A stretch of 64,000 nucleotides of DNA from the NCBI GenBank assembly GCA_038093975.1, contig JBBPTG010000079.1:57265-121264 (forward strand). Direction: 5' to 3'. The translations under genes and the position numbers were made by a program. Under the pieces are notes generated by a model that saw only the letters and a list, made by a program, of their open reading frames with translations, was not told where the DNA came from and searched no databases. The number at the start of each line of letters is the position of its first letter. Position 1 is the first letter of the stretch. This document shows, piece by piece, positions 12,446 through 24,015 of the stretch. Source of the stretch: Chalciporus piperatus (taxonomy: Eukaryota; Basidiomycota; Agaricomycetes; Boletales; Boletaceae).

Positions 12446-13005
12446 GACGGAGAATCCACACACTCTCTGTGAGGTCCTGAAGGAGGAATAAATAGCTTCG
12501 GCATTTCGGTATAGGTTCATCGTTTATGCGAACATGCTGCACTTGCGAGGTAGCGGCAGGTATAATAGTCTACGGCTATAAGTAAGTTTAACAACCTCCG
12601 CCTGATTGACCTACCAAGATCCAGCAGAATGGATGAAGCGCGAAGGTAATAGTTTGGAAGGGCATATTTATCGTTGTTAACGGGCCTAACTTGCGCACGA
12701 CGATGCACACCCCTGTAGCAAGCTGACTATAATCTACCTACCAGCAAGCATTCGAGTGTATGCTCGGGGCGGAGAGAGTGGTGGAGCGTTGCCGCCGGAT
12801 GAAAATAGAAAATTGATCGAGCCGAAGTTGAGCTGAGGACCGGGAAATCCACGGTCCCGCACGGCGTGGGTACTAACGGGCCCCGACTCTGACAGGCAAT
12901 GAATTACATACTCTAACATCAATTAGCCATTGTCATCTAGTAATCGTAGTAATCGTTATCGCGGTCACAGTATCATGCACATGCTTCTAAACAATGCAAG
13001 TGCGT
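12446..13005. other. Spacer between MFS 1 and MFS 2
   Basis: Presumed promoter of MFS 1 and 3' region of MFS 2. No gene or repeat recognised. Confidence 0.35.
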
Positions 13006-14829
13006 CTAAGCTTTGTTCTCTACCTCTGGTAACACCTCCTGGGTGCCCGAGGACTCTGAAGTCGTCTGGGTAGCTTCTGCCTTTTCGCAATCGTTTATGG
13101 ATGAACCAACTTCCTTTTTCACCCTGAACCCGCCTTGCCAGCCTATCCATCTCCGCGATGGACAATACGGCCCTCTAAGCAGGAGGATACAGAGTTGCCA
13201 AATAAACCATCCCATGGCTAGAATCCCATTAGCCCTCCACCCGTACCGGACGAATACATGCGTTCCAACCGAAGTACCCATAACTTGACCGAGGAATACC
13301 TGGACATCGGTCAGAAGGCATGGCCCGAACGAGTACCCAGAAACGCACCGCAAGAACGAGCAGCGAGTTTAGCCGGGAACGAGCAGTCTCCGAGATTCTT
13401 GGAGAGTAACATCAGATGTGCATGCTCGCATTTTTAGGCGGCACTTACCCAAACATGATGGTAGCGAGAGAAATCGATTGGGTTTGACGAGAAACGTCTA
13501 AACCAAAGCAAACAATGATAACTGCGGCAACATTGACCCCTGCGGCCCCGATCTGAATAACCTGAAAGCCGATGAGGGAAAGAGTTGCCACCAGGGCTAC
13601 ATGCCACCGCTCCAACTTATCGATGAGGCGACCCATTATTGGCACAACCACCACGCCCAACATCCCGAAAAGACCGAAAAGACCTATCAGCATCCTGCAT
13701 GGTTTCATCAGCGTATGAAGTGACGAGTGAGAAACGACGTACGTGGAGTAGTTATAAGGTGATTCACCGAGCAAAAAGGTGAGAGTAACCCAAAAGTTCG
13801 TGTAACACGCGCTCGCAGCGACGTTTATGAGTATGATCTGATCCACCAGCGGCTCGGTCCAAATAAATTTGGCCATGGAACGGAACATTCCAAAATATGA
13901 AAGGCCTCGATCTTTGATTGGATAATCTGGGAGCAGGAAGTATGATCCGACAAGAACCATGGTTTGAATGCAGATCGATATCCAGTAGACAAAGCGCCAG
14001 CTGATGTAGTTGGCAACTATGCCAGCAAGAACCCGCGCAATCAGGATACCCAGCAGAAATCCTGAGCTCACGAGGGAAATCGCGGATGCACGACGTTCAC
14101 GAGGCGCCAAATCCGCTGCAAGCGGTATCAAGATCTGAGGCGAGATCGAGGTAAAGCCGACGAAGAAGCATATGACTTCGAAGACAACCAGATTATTCGT
14201 GATACCAAGTCCTATGGTGAAGCATGTCGAACAAAACACCAGGGAGAGTATAAGTCCCCGACGTCGCACCATGTCGCCCATAGGAGAAATGGACAAGAGT
14301 CCGATGCCATATCTGTCATCGTGAGTTTGGAGCAGTCAAGTATAGCGAACAAACCTACCCTGCCTGCACTAGAGTAGGTATTCTGAGAACTAAGCTGAGC
14401 TGAGATCATGCAAGCAGGGCATTGCAAGTACCTTGATACTTCATCGTATGTGACTGAGAAGGAGTGTGATAACTGAACTGCGATAAGGTAATAAGGTGAG
14501 AAGCTCGGCTTGATAATGATCGCTCTTACTCAAAATGGGCTGACTGTAGTAGAGGTTGGCGCAGACTATTGCGTGATTGGTATATGAAATATACGGAGAG
14601 CGCAACAAAGGTCTAGCTCACCCAGCGTGCTACATATGCCAAAAGATACATTCAAGAATGTGCCAAAATAGAAGGGCGTTTCAGGGTCATAACGGAGCCG
14701 TTTTGGGATTGGTAAGAACCCGAAGTCGTATTGGTAGGTAGGGTGTCTTGTGTCTGATAATGGTACCTGAGGAGCAGGAACATCCACCGTCGAGGACTCT
14801 GTCGTCGTGACGGTAGCGGAGGTCGACAT
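13006..14829 (-). CDS. MFS transporter 2 of a tandem array
   Basis: Same architecture as the adjacent paralogue. The N-terminus MSTSATVTTTESSTVDVP is followed by DFGFLPIPKRLRYDPETP and a short exon ANLYYSQPIL. The large exon carries SISPMGDMVRRRGLILSLVF (motif A), LAPRERRASAISLVSSGFLL, WRFVYWISICIQTMVL and LLPDYPIKDRGL. The C-terminal exons have GLFGMLGVVVVPIMGRL, FGLDVSRQTQSISLA and GQVMGTSVGTHVFVRYGWRA. The tail is acidic and polar (KKEVGSSINDCEKAEA). Introns are at equivalent places to MFS 1, supporting origin by tandem duplication. The start at 14829 is the first ATG of the N-terminal exon and is aligned with the paralogues. Confidence 0.85.
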
Positions 14830-15234
14830 CGTCAGTACCTAGAGCAGAGGAGACGGGGCCCCAGTCATATCCTAGGACAAGTATTTAAGGAAGGGCGACT
14901 GGCAGGTGACCACTGGCCTGAGCGCTGGCATCGAAGGCTGATTTCCGTAATGAGGGCTGCATTTCTGAAAAGAAGCTGTCATGGGGTGTGTGTAGCGTAG
15001 GGGCGCGTGCGATGAAGGCAAAATACATCGGACTTGCATCGGACCGTTCACAAGATGAACAGACGGCGACCGAGACGGCGTTCCATCCCCTAGCACCGCC
15101 ACAACAGCAGCCAACAAATAGCAAACGAGTACTATCACTAGATATTAGCGAAAAAAGTCTATCATAATTACGACGAAGTACTAGACCATCGGATTAACCG
15201 TCCAAGAACGAAATCGAGATGATAAGGAATAGGG
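14830..15234. other. Spacer between MFS 2 and MFS 3
   Basis: No recognisable gene; presumed regulatory region of MFS 2. Confidence 0.35.
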
Positions 15235-17138
15235 CTACACAAGGGTGCTACATCGGGACAGATCCATGGGAGGCAAATAGGCGATTTCAGGTAGCGTACG
15301 GGTAATATCGTTCATGTCAGATCGTTCTTTGTTGGCCTCCTGGGTCGAATTGGCGGTTGAGATGTCAATGACGGGTAGGTTCTGCGTGCCGGGTGCAGTG
15401 GTTCCATTCTGCTTGTGTTCTGCCTCCCGGGTGAATCCCCCTTCATAGCCAAACCACGTGTACTGTCCGCAGTTCGGGCCCCGGAGGAAAAGTACAAATA
15501 ACTGCCATCCGTAAAGGCCCATCGAAAGTGCAGAAGCAGCACGCCATCCATATGTCAGAAAGACTCTCGACCCCGCAGACGTGCCAATTGCTTGCCCGGC
15601 AGAAAGCTACGCGAAGCAATGGGATACGTCATTGATCATGAACGTTGTCACTATCCGTAAAGAAATTGAGACAAACGTACCGAAAGCATCAGCACCGCAT
15701 TCAAACGCGATCGAGAGTCTTCCGATATACTAGCGAGGTTTGAATGAGGTCGTCGTCCTTCGACCAGGAGTAAAAGCTTACCTAAATACGATGGTCTGCA
15801 AGGAAACAGTTTGCGTTTGCCGGAAGGCATCCAGCCCGAAGCAAAATATGACCACAACTGCTATGTGGATCCCTGCGGCTGCGGTTTCAATGCTCTGTAG
15901 GACAAGGAGGCAGGTGGTCGCTATGAGCAACGATATCCAAGGGCCCATGCGATCAATGAATCGGCCAACCACCGGACCTGCGAATACACCCAAGACTCCA
16001 ATGAGACCAAACAGGCCGATATACAACCTGTGAAACGAAGTTCAGCTCACTCAGGAGTCAGGATCGAAGCGCCGTGATCGGATCACCGTGACTTACGTCG
16101 AATAATTATAGGGTGGATTTCCCAAAAGAAAGGTGACGGTAGTCCAGAAGCTGGACCAGCACGCGACGGAGGTCATGTTGATAAATACCGCTTGAATGAG
16201 TTTCGGCTCGGTAACGGCATACTTGGCCATCGTGAAGAAGACTCGACAGTAGCTAAGACTAGGGTTTCTGGCAGGATGATCGGGTACGATCAGGTATGCC
16301 CCACATAAGACGATCAGTTGGAGACCGATTGCTACGTAATAAACCACACGCCAGCCAGAGAAATATGTGACTACCCCAGCTAGAACGCGAGCTAGTAATA
16401 TTCCCAGCATTAAACCGGACTGGAGAACCGACACAGCGCCTGCGCGGTGTTTGGGGGAAGCTAAATCCGCGGCAAAAGGTATCAGGATTTGAGGGGTGAC
16501 GTTGAACACTCCGAGGAGAAACGACAGTATCTTCAAGACAATGAGGCTTGTTGACAGCGCTATGCCGACCGAAAGACATGTTGTGACGAAGACTAGTCCC
16601 ATGATTAACTTCCGTCGCCGAAGAAGGTCGCCGAGAGGGGTGATGAAGCATAGTCCGACGCTATACCTGTCAGTTTTCGTTCAACGTCAGTCGGTGACCC
16701 ACATAGGGGTAGCACGTACCCAGCTTGATACATTGTAGGTATCCTGACGTCAAGTCAGAAAAGAAAGGATTGGTATTGGTATTGGTATTGTAATGCTTAC
16801 GTCGATGTCTCCGCGTACGTCGATTTGAACTCCTTCGAAATCTGAACTGCGCAACGAAATGAGAGCAAGCGACCGAGACAGACAAAAGGCCTACTTAGCA
16901 GAGGCTGGCAGTAGTATAAATTCGCGACGACTTCTGGAAGTTAGCGAGGCTCGAAATCGGCAACGAAGCACTGACCAAGGGCACATCCTAATCCGAACCC
17001 AATCTTGGTTCCAGTGCCGAAATGGTACGAATGAGATGAAGTGCAGCTCAGTTGTTTTGGAACGACGAGGGATCCAAAATCTTCATGTGGCAGGTCGGAT
17101 TCCTCTGACCTTGGAAGAGGGGCGTTTTCCAAATCCAT
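15235..17138 (-). CDS. MFS transporter 3 of a tandem array
   Basis: Third paralogue. It starts MDLENAPLPRSEESDLPHED, then DFGSLVVPKQL, and a short exon encoding VANLYYCQPLL. The large exon has GLVFVTTCLSVGIALSTSL, LASPKHRAGAVSVLQSGLML, WRVVYYVAIGLQLIVL and LIVPDHPARNPSL. The C-terminal exons have GLFGLIGVLGVFAGPVVGRF, FGLDAFRQTQTVSLQTIVFR and GWRAASALSMGLYGWQLF. The C-terminal sequence RGPNCGQYTWFGYEGGF is nearly shared with MFS 4, so MFS 3 and MFS 4 form the closer pair, as MFS 1 and MFS 2 do. The upstream ATG at 17207 would add 23 residues; I chose 17138 by paralogue alignment. A short GGTATT run (about 16771-16790) lies in an intron. Confidence 0.83.
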
Positions 17139-17843
17139 CGTAAACCAGCGATGGTGGAAGAAAGGAGGAAGTGCGTCCGCGTATACGACCAGACAGATGG
17201 CCAACACGCTGAAATCTATGACCGTAACGGAAGGCTGAGATATGAATCATAGCCCCGAGCGGCAACCATGATTTGACTCGTCAAGCGCACGGAGATCCAG
17301 TGGGGTGACCCCTTGAACTAGATTGGATACAATACAGCAGGGTTCGGAGAGGAGGTACGAATTGAGGCTTGAAGAACTCGAACTCGCCTCGGAATCTTCG
17401 AAGTCCTACATGCATAGCAAAGAATGGCCGTCAGAGATGTACCCTTTAGAAGTCCAGCTACTTGAATGTCCCGGCGACCCTGATCACGTTGCAGCAATGC
17501 AGCAAGGTCTATGCAATGACCAGCCACGCCGGGCACGCACAGCGACCTGCACAAAATCCACTGCAAAGTTGGGAATGAATTTGTGGATCGTCAGATGACA
17601 CATTCGTTCAGCAAAACTGGAACCAACAATCTTACTGAAATCCACCATCGTATTGTTTACTCAGAAACGGAGTTGAAAGGGCTTGAAGTCGACGATCACG
17701 GCGGTTACTGTGGCTAGCGGCAACCCAATGCAACGTTGTCACTTACGTATTCATGCCAGTGGAAGCGACAAACACGAGATAGTAATCATGAAAGCACACT
17801 CCCCCAGCATCTTACATACATTCATGAATCAACCTATGCATCA
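17139..17843. other. Intergenic between MFS 3 and the F-box gene
   Basis: No recognisable gene. It is probably the promoter of MFS 3 and the 3' flank of the F-box gene. A minus-strand frame at 17318-17566 has no family signature. Confidence 0.35.
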
Positions 17844-19664
17844 TCACCACTCAGCCGGCGCTCGCAAAACCTTGTAATGCGCCGGAGGGCAGCAACCACA
17901 ATTGGTGCGTTTCGGATGATCCAAACATGCACCCGCAAAGGGTGTTTTGGTGCGACACAAGCAGAAATAGAAGACCGTCACCAAGTTCTCCTTGAACCAC
18001 TTCAAGTCTTCATCGTCAAAGGGTCGACATGTCTTCTGCAGGTACAGTGATCTGATAGGGAACCCCGCGTCCTTTCTTTGCTGTACCACGTGTCGAAGAG
18101 GGATGGTGATCTTCTCCGAATTTGAACCAATGATGAGGGTGTTCAGTAGCGGCAATCTGAAACCACGCAAGAGAAGCTTCAGGTATACGGGAGTCATGAA
18201 CCACTGAATTGGTAGGGTGAGTTGCAGCGATTTGAGACGCCAGAGCTTGTCAAAGAGGAACTCCAAACGCTCAGTGTAGTTGATATTGATTTCAGGAGTG
18301 AATGAGAGATGTTCGAGTCTCCTGAGCAAACTGTATGATCCTTCGTCCAGGTCTGCAATCTCGGACAAGAGTCGCCTGGTGTTAGAGACTTCCGGCTCGA
18401 GGGTCAAATTCTTGAGACGAGGCATGTCGAATCTGCGTAGCAATCCAAAGATACGATGCTGCAGCTCGTCGCTAATGGTGAGGTGTGTCAGATGGGGAAG
18501 CTGGATACGTGCATCAGGGTTGTTGTCGTCGTCGTCATCATCTTCATCGTCGTCATCACCACCACCATCACCGTCTTCATCGTCTTCGTCGTCTTCGTCT
18601 TCATCGTCATCGTCTTCATCGTCACTGTCCATTTCCGTCTTAATACCTGACCAGTTCAAGGAAAGCTTCTCGAGTGCAGGTGCACCACGCAGGATGGAAG
18701 CAAGCTCGTGCCAGAACGGGCGAGCAGGGTATCTATGGTTTCTGAGCTCGAGGGTGGTAAGGTTGGACAAGTTTGATATCCAAGGTTGACTCCAATCAAG
18801 CTCAGCTCGACATAACGACACGTGTCTGAGACGGGACGCTGAGCCGCCGAATAGGGTTGGATAGTCACGGTGTCTCGACACCTTGGAGAATCGGCTGAAA
18901 CTCCGATTGCTGCTCAGATCCTGAGCCCCATCGTAATCATTCATCCGGATTGATATGAGTTGAGGTGCGGCAGAGACTGATGGACTGGCGACTGCGTCGA
19001 AAAAGGCGTATGCTCGACGATATCCTGGAGGTCCCGGATCTGAATGCAGAAAACCTTCGGGCAGATGGTTACTTCCCGAAACATCTACTTCGACGGATCG
19101 CCAGCGATGGATGTATGGGATGAGAAGCGCGTACAGGGAATTGAGATCGGCTGCAGAAGGTTCGCTGATACGTCCGTCATCAACACGGATGTCTATTGGG
19201 AGGTCTCCGCTCCGTGCCAGCTGAGTTCGAACATGTCCGAACGAAGATTTGTGGGGAGATGCAACGATGGTTGTCCAAAGGGAGGGGGTAGAGATGGCTA
19301 CATTCCGCCAGTGACGACAAACACTAGAAATGGCAGCTCGGGGCGAAGGGGATGGACGAACATTGCGGGAAACTTGTCTGATGATCGTCCTGCCAGTGGT
19401 TGCATCGTTCTGAGGACTGTCTAGATTCTCAAGGTCTCCGTGGACGTCTTCTATTGATTCAAGGGGATGGAATGTGCGACCGTCCCAAAAATACGGTCCA
19501 TTTTCGTCGCTGTCGGAGTCAACTTCATCCTGACCCCTAATGTCCGCCAGCTTGAATATGCCAGATAGAAGTTCGCATGGAAGACGGAGAGCAGAGGCAC
19601 GCCCTGCTTGAGACGATTCAGAGAGTGCATTATAGAGGTCTCCTTCGACTTCTGAATGCAACAT
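17844..19664 (-). CDS. F-box protein with LRR-like C-terminal region and acidic run
   Basis: A single exon of 606 residues. Near the N-terminus the F-box reads LRLPCELLSGIFKLADIRGQ and, after an inserted acidic loop, AAISSVCRHWRNVAISTPSLW. F-box proteins bind Skp1 and recruit substrates to SCF ubiquitin ligases; the long C-terminal part with repeated L-x-x-L-x-x-L patterns (for example PWISNLSNLTTLELRNH, LPHLTHLTISDEL, MPRLKNLTLEPEV) is LRR-like and would select the substrate. A nearly pure Asp/Glu tract of about 40 residues interrupts it (about positions 18505-18640). It interrupts the MFS tandem array and is a paralogue of the F-box genes near 49 kb and 61 kb. The start at 19664 is an ATG, but one a little further downstream is possible. 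The target is unknown. Confidence 0.85.
   Translation of the reverse strand: MLHSEVEGDLYNALSESSQAGRASALRLPCELLSGIFKLADIRGQDEVDSDSDENGPYFWDGRTFHPLESIEDVHGDLENLDSPQNDATTGRTIIRQVSRNVRPSPSPRAAISSVCRHWRNVAISTPSLWTTIVASPHKSSFGHVRTQLARSGDLPIDIRVDDGRISEPSAADLNSLYALLIPYIHRWRSVEVDVSGSNHLPEGFLHSDPGPPGYRRAYAFFDAVASPSVSAAPQLISIRMNDYDGAQDLSSNRSFSRFSKVSRHRDYPTLFGGSASRLRHVSLCRAELDWSQPWISNLSNLTTLELRNHRYPARPFWHELASILRGAPALEKLSLNWSGIKTEMDSDDEDDDDEDEDDEDDEDGDGGGDDDDEDDDDDDNNPDARIQLPHLTHLTISDELQHRIFGLLRRFDMPRLKNLTLEPEVSNTRRLLSEIADLDEGSYSLLRRLEHLSFTPEININYTERLEFLFDKLWRLKSLQLTLPIQWFMTPVYLKLLLRGFRLPLLNTLIIGSNSEKITIPLRHVVQQRKDAGFPIRSLYLQKTCRPFDDEDLKWFKENLVTVFYFCLCRTKTPFAGACLDHPKRTNCGCCPPAHYKVLRAPAEW
18505..18640 (-). 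repeat. GAT/GAC/GAG codon-rich low-complexity tract in the F-box gene
   Basis: On the plus strand the tract appears as repeated TCATCGTCTTCATCGTC triplets. On the coding strand it encodes a run of Asp and Glu with a few Gly. It is likely length-variable by slippage and forms a disordered acidic loop. Confidence 0.85.
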
Positions 19665-19947
19665 TTTGGTACTGTCTGCAATTGACTAGTTGGAAAAGAT
19701 ACAACGCGGCGCTGAAACCCACTCACTGGTTTCAAGTTACACCTGGCTGTAGAAAATTTAGTGTTCAAGAGGGCAAAGAGTGCAACGCCCCCGCCTTTCG
19801 GTCGATTCTAAGTTGCCGATGGGGCCGCGTGTACGGTTGAAGCCGGAGTCAGGAATACCATCTTATAAACAACCCTTACTAGCCCTTGCTGTAATTAATA
19901 AACCTACTCAAGCCCTCCTCCGAGAAGAGACCTTGTCGTCCCTCAAG

Positions 19948-21894
19948 CTATTGATGCTCACCCTGACAGCACGAAGTTCCCGGCATCGCAAGATACACTG
20001 ACGATGCCCCAGGCGTTAACGTCCCATCCCCATCCCCATCATCCCCATTCAGACTCAATCTCGACTCTGGGCACATCGAATCCAACTTCTCGACGCGTTC
20101 ACGTCGGAACAACCCGCCCTCGTACCCAAACCAGACATACCGCCCACAATTCGGTCCACGCACAAAGAGCACGAGGAGTTGCCACCCATAAAGACCCATC
20201 GAGAGTGCTGCAGCGGTGCGCCAGCCGTATTGTAGGAAAACGTGAGAGCCTACAGAGGAGCCGATGACTTGTCCTGCGAAGAGCTGCAGAATAAGAAAAC
20301 TCAGTTCAGCCCCCGTCCGAGAGGATCAACTTGGATGGGAAGGAAAGACGTACGGAAAGGGTGAGGATGGCGTTCAAACGCGCTCGTGCCTCTTCCGATA
20401 TACTGGATTGAGAGGGGGGACATATGTCAGGTATCAGATACACCCAATCTTCTCGTCAAGAGACCTCACCTAAACACGATAGTCTGCAACGAGATCGTCT
20501 GCGTCTGCCTAAACGCATCAATACCAAAGCAAACGATAACTACTGCTGCGATATGAATCCCCCCTGCCGCCATTTCGATACTCTGTAGTACGAGCAGACA
20601 TAAAGTGGCAGCCAACACCGAGAACCACGGGCCAAGCCGGTCAATGAAGCGGGCCGCCAGCGGTCCCGAGAAGACACCCAAGATGCCAATAAGCCCGAAC
20701 AACCCGATGTATAGCCTATGATGACGAACAACAAAGGACGTAACGTCAGCCTCATGATCTTTGGGATTCGTTTAAACGGTCACTAATACGCACGTCGAGA
20801 AATAATATGGCGAGCCACTCAACAAGAAGGTAAGCGTCACCCAGAAATTCGACCAACACGCTACCGAGGCAATGTTGATGATCGCAGCCTGGACCAGTTG
20901 GGGTTCCGTGACTGAATACTTGACCATCGTTTGCAATATCTGGAAGTATGACAGGTGAGGATTCTTGGGTGGTTGGTCCGGGATGAGGAAGTACGCGCCG
21001 CACAGAACGATGGTCTGTATGCCAATAGCCATATAATACACCGCACGCCATGGGCAGAAGTTGCCAATGATGCCTGATGCAACGCGCGCGAGGAGGATAC
21101 CCAACATGAGTCCAGATTGGAGAATTGAGATAGCCCTGGCTCCATGTCGGGGACAAGCGAGATCGGCTGCGAGGGGGATAAGGATCTGGGGAGTGACGTT
21201 GGATACGCCAAGGAGGATGGCGAGAGCGCGGAAAATGGTCAGGCTCTGGGTAAGAGCCAGGCCTACCGAAAGGCAGGTCGTAATGCAGACGAGGGTCATG
21301 ATCAATTGACGACGCCTCACTAAGTCACCGAGGGGAGAGATAAAGAACAACCCAACGCAGTATCTGTCAGACAAGACGGTCATGAAATGTCTTCAAACGA
21401 TAGCACGTCAGGAGACGTACCCCGCCTGATACATAGTGGGGATCCTGGACTACAATCAGAATCGCAAGAGACCGAACATGTCCAAACTCACCATGCAACT
21501 TCCGCATACGTCGCATCGAATGAATCAGCAATCTGAACTAGCGTCCTCGTGAGCAAAAGCTGCACCACAAGTCAAAGTAACCAAACCTACTCAGTAAAGG
21601 TTGACAATAATACAGATTGGCAGTCACTTTCCAACATCTCCAACATCAACCCGATGCCTCTTCATTGCAGATAACGACATGCTCACCAAATGTGCACCCG
21701 AGCCCCAAGCCGATTTGCGTCCACCCACCCGGCTGCATCTGCCGAGCAGGGTCATATCGCAACCGCACAGGGACTGCCAAGACGCCGAAATCTTTGCGTG
21801 GCGACGCATGGCGTTCAACTTTAAAATTTGAACTCGAGCTTGAAGTTGGGCATACAACCTGAGCACGAGCTTGTTCTGCATCGACGTCCATCAT
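19948..21894 (-). CDS. MFS transporter 4 of a tandem array
   Basis: Fourth paralogue, separated from the others by the F-box gene. The N-terminus MMDVDAEQARAQVV is followed by KDFGVLAVPVRLRYDPARQ, and the short exon reads ANLYYCQPLL. The large exon carries LFFISPLGDLVRRRQLIMTL, LACPRHGARAISILQSGLML, WRAVYYMAIGIQTIVL and FLIPDQPPKNPHL. Then come GLIGILGVFSGPLAARFIDR, FGIDAFRQTQTISLQTIVFR and MGLYGWQLLVLFVRGPNCGR. The exon structure parallels MFS 3. Two adjacent ATGs (21894 and 21891) are equally likely starts; a further one at 21951 would add 19 residues. It is presumably a plasma-membrane or vesicle-membrane transporter of unknown substrate. Confidence 0.84.
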
Positions 21895-22471
21895 GGTCAA
21901 GACCGACAGTGGCCAGCAACGTCCAAAACGGCTGCCTGAGCCATTGATCATGAAGGACTTTTAACCCCTGAGGAGAGGCCAGTCGGGCTAAATAACCCGT
22001 GGAAAAGGTTGTAAAAGAGAGGGACGCCAGTTGGAAGGTGGAAGGAAAGGATGGAAGGAGAATCACGGTGAACCGCTTAGCTGAGTAGATATATGTTGGT
22101 GTCCATTTCAGGGACGGGGTTGCTCAGGGCATCCTGTCTGCGTGTTACCGAGGTTGTCAACGTGTTGAAAAATGCAAGTCTTGTTGGACGTCCGGACCTT
22201 TGCAATGTACAATCAAGGTGCGCCGCGCTATCGGCGACGCGCTCGTTCCCGCTTTCCTACAGACAGAATGAAATCAAAGGTTTCCGGTACCGGCCGTCAA
22301 TTTTCTCAGCATGCCCGATCGCCGAACCCAACAGAATTTCGAACGACCATCCGTGATCATCGATCATCATGAAAGGAAACTGCAGAAGTCTGAGAACAAC
22401 GTGGACTAGCTAACACGAGCACCAACGCAAATCGTTCAATTATACTTACATTGTAAGAACGCTCAAACCTT
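21895..22471. other. Intergenic between MFS 4 and TRP4
   Basis: No recognisable gene; promoter of MFS 4 and 3' flank of TRP4. Confidence 0.35.
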
Positions 22472-23705
22472 CTATTCCTTCTTCGCTTCGCTTGTGACTT
22501 TGGAGGTAGCCAGCTGCCCTGCATCGCGGAACGCCTCGAGTGCCTTCCAAGCATTCCCCGAAGCTATACTCTCCCTCGCCAGTCTCACACCATCCTGATA
22601 ATCCGCAGCTACACCAGCAACGACCAACAGCGCCGACGCGTTCATCAGCACAAAGTCCATCACTGCCTCGAGACGTTCAGGTACGTCCGCTCCAGACTCT
22701 GAGCACAGTAGCGCACGGAACGTCGCCGCGTTCTCAACCGCGCTCCCACCGCGTACGTCTGTGAGCGGGTGCGTGCCTAGTCCGAACTGAGTGGGATGTA
22801 GCACGCTCTCTGTGATCTCTCCATCACGGAGTTCCCAAGCGTACGTGTCTCCCGCACAGCTGATCTCATCGAGGCTTTCCGCACCGCACACGACCAACGC
22901 ACGTACGACCCCACCGTCCCGAAGGGACTGTGCAAACGGCAATCCGAGTTCACGTTCTGCAACACCGAGCACCATGCCACGCGGTCGTGCAGGATTGATG
23001 AGCGGTCCGAGAATGTTGAATAGCGTACGGAATGGAAGCGATTTTCGATACGTGGCGATCAACGCCATCGAAGGGTGGTAATGCGGTGCGAGTATGAACG
23101 TGAACGGTACTTTCGCAATCGGCATTGGAGTGCCCGCTGTGGGCGCGACGAACAGACAATCCAGACACTGCAACAAGTCCGCTGACCCCGCTGACGACGT
23201 TGAGGCTCGACTACCATGCTGTGATGAGAAAAGAAAAGGTGCAAAGGTGTAGAAGAATGATAAGCGAGTGTGAACCCATGATGATAACGACAGAGTTGCG
23301 ATAGGCATCGGAACGCTGCCAGTGAATTTCTCTCACCTTGACCACTCGGGCGCCTGCGCCTGCAGCAACGATAGCAGCAGTCGTGCTCACATTGAACGTG
23401 TTATGTCCATCTCCACCCGTTCCGACGATATCGACCACGAAATCCACGTCATTATCTTCGATCGCCGCTTTGAGAGCGCGAGCGCGTAGGACTTGAGCAG
23501 CTGCAGCGAGATATTCGGGACGTCTCTCTAGTCGCTGAATGTGCATCGCGGCGAGAAACGCCCCAATTTGAGCGGGCGGAACGATATCTGGCGTGAAAAG
23601 ATGTTCGAGAGCGAGTTTGAGATCGTCGGGCGTGAAGTATTCGGGCGTTTTGACGAGTTTCCCGAGGAGGGATTTGAATGTATCGGCCGTGCATTCTACG
23701 GACAT
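22472..23705 (-). CDS. TRP4: Anthranilate phosphoribosyltransferase (tryptophan biosynthesis)
   Basis: Two exons. Exon 1 carries the N-terminal helical domain and the PRPP-binding signature VVDIVGTGGDGHNTFNVSTT, ending ARVVK at a GTGAGA donor near 23336. Exon 2 begins after ACAG near 23222 with HGSRASTSSAGSADLLQCL (the K-HGNR-S-GSAD motif), followed by FTFILAPHYHPSM, RTLFNILGPLINPARP, VCGAESLDEISCAG and a C-terminal helix. The enzyme joins anthranilate to PRPP, the second committed step of tryptophan synthesis. All the glycine-rich and substrate-binding motifs are present, so it looks functional. The ATG at 23705 gives the usual fungal N-terminus. It lies next to HIS1 on the same strand. Confidence 0.93.
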
Positions 23706-24015
23706 CGCTGGTGATAGAGAGGGGTTGCGAGCAGAGTTGGGGTTGGCTTGGCGGATTGGGTTGATGGTGGGTGAGTCATATGAAGGTATGCCGCTTATAA
23801 GTATTACAACGGAGCGCTGTCAAGTCGATGTCAGGATGTAGAACTGTGCCGAGTCTGTGCCTCCTAGATTAACGCTTCGTGGCAGTTTCCCAGACGACTG
23901 TTCTCGTGGTCAAGGCATGGAGTCTAGGTCAATTATACAATGTAACATGTTTCCACTTCCCCCGCTCCACTTGTGTGAGCGAACAAGTCGTCTAATCCTT
24001 CTCTCATCCTCTTCC
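23706..24015. other. Spacer between HIS1 and TRP4
   Basis: About 310 bp containing the TRP4 promoter and HIS1 3' region. No gene seen. Confidence 0.4.
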
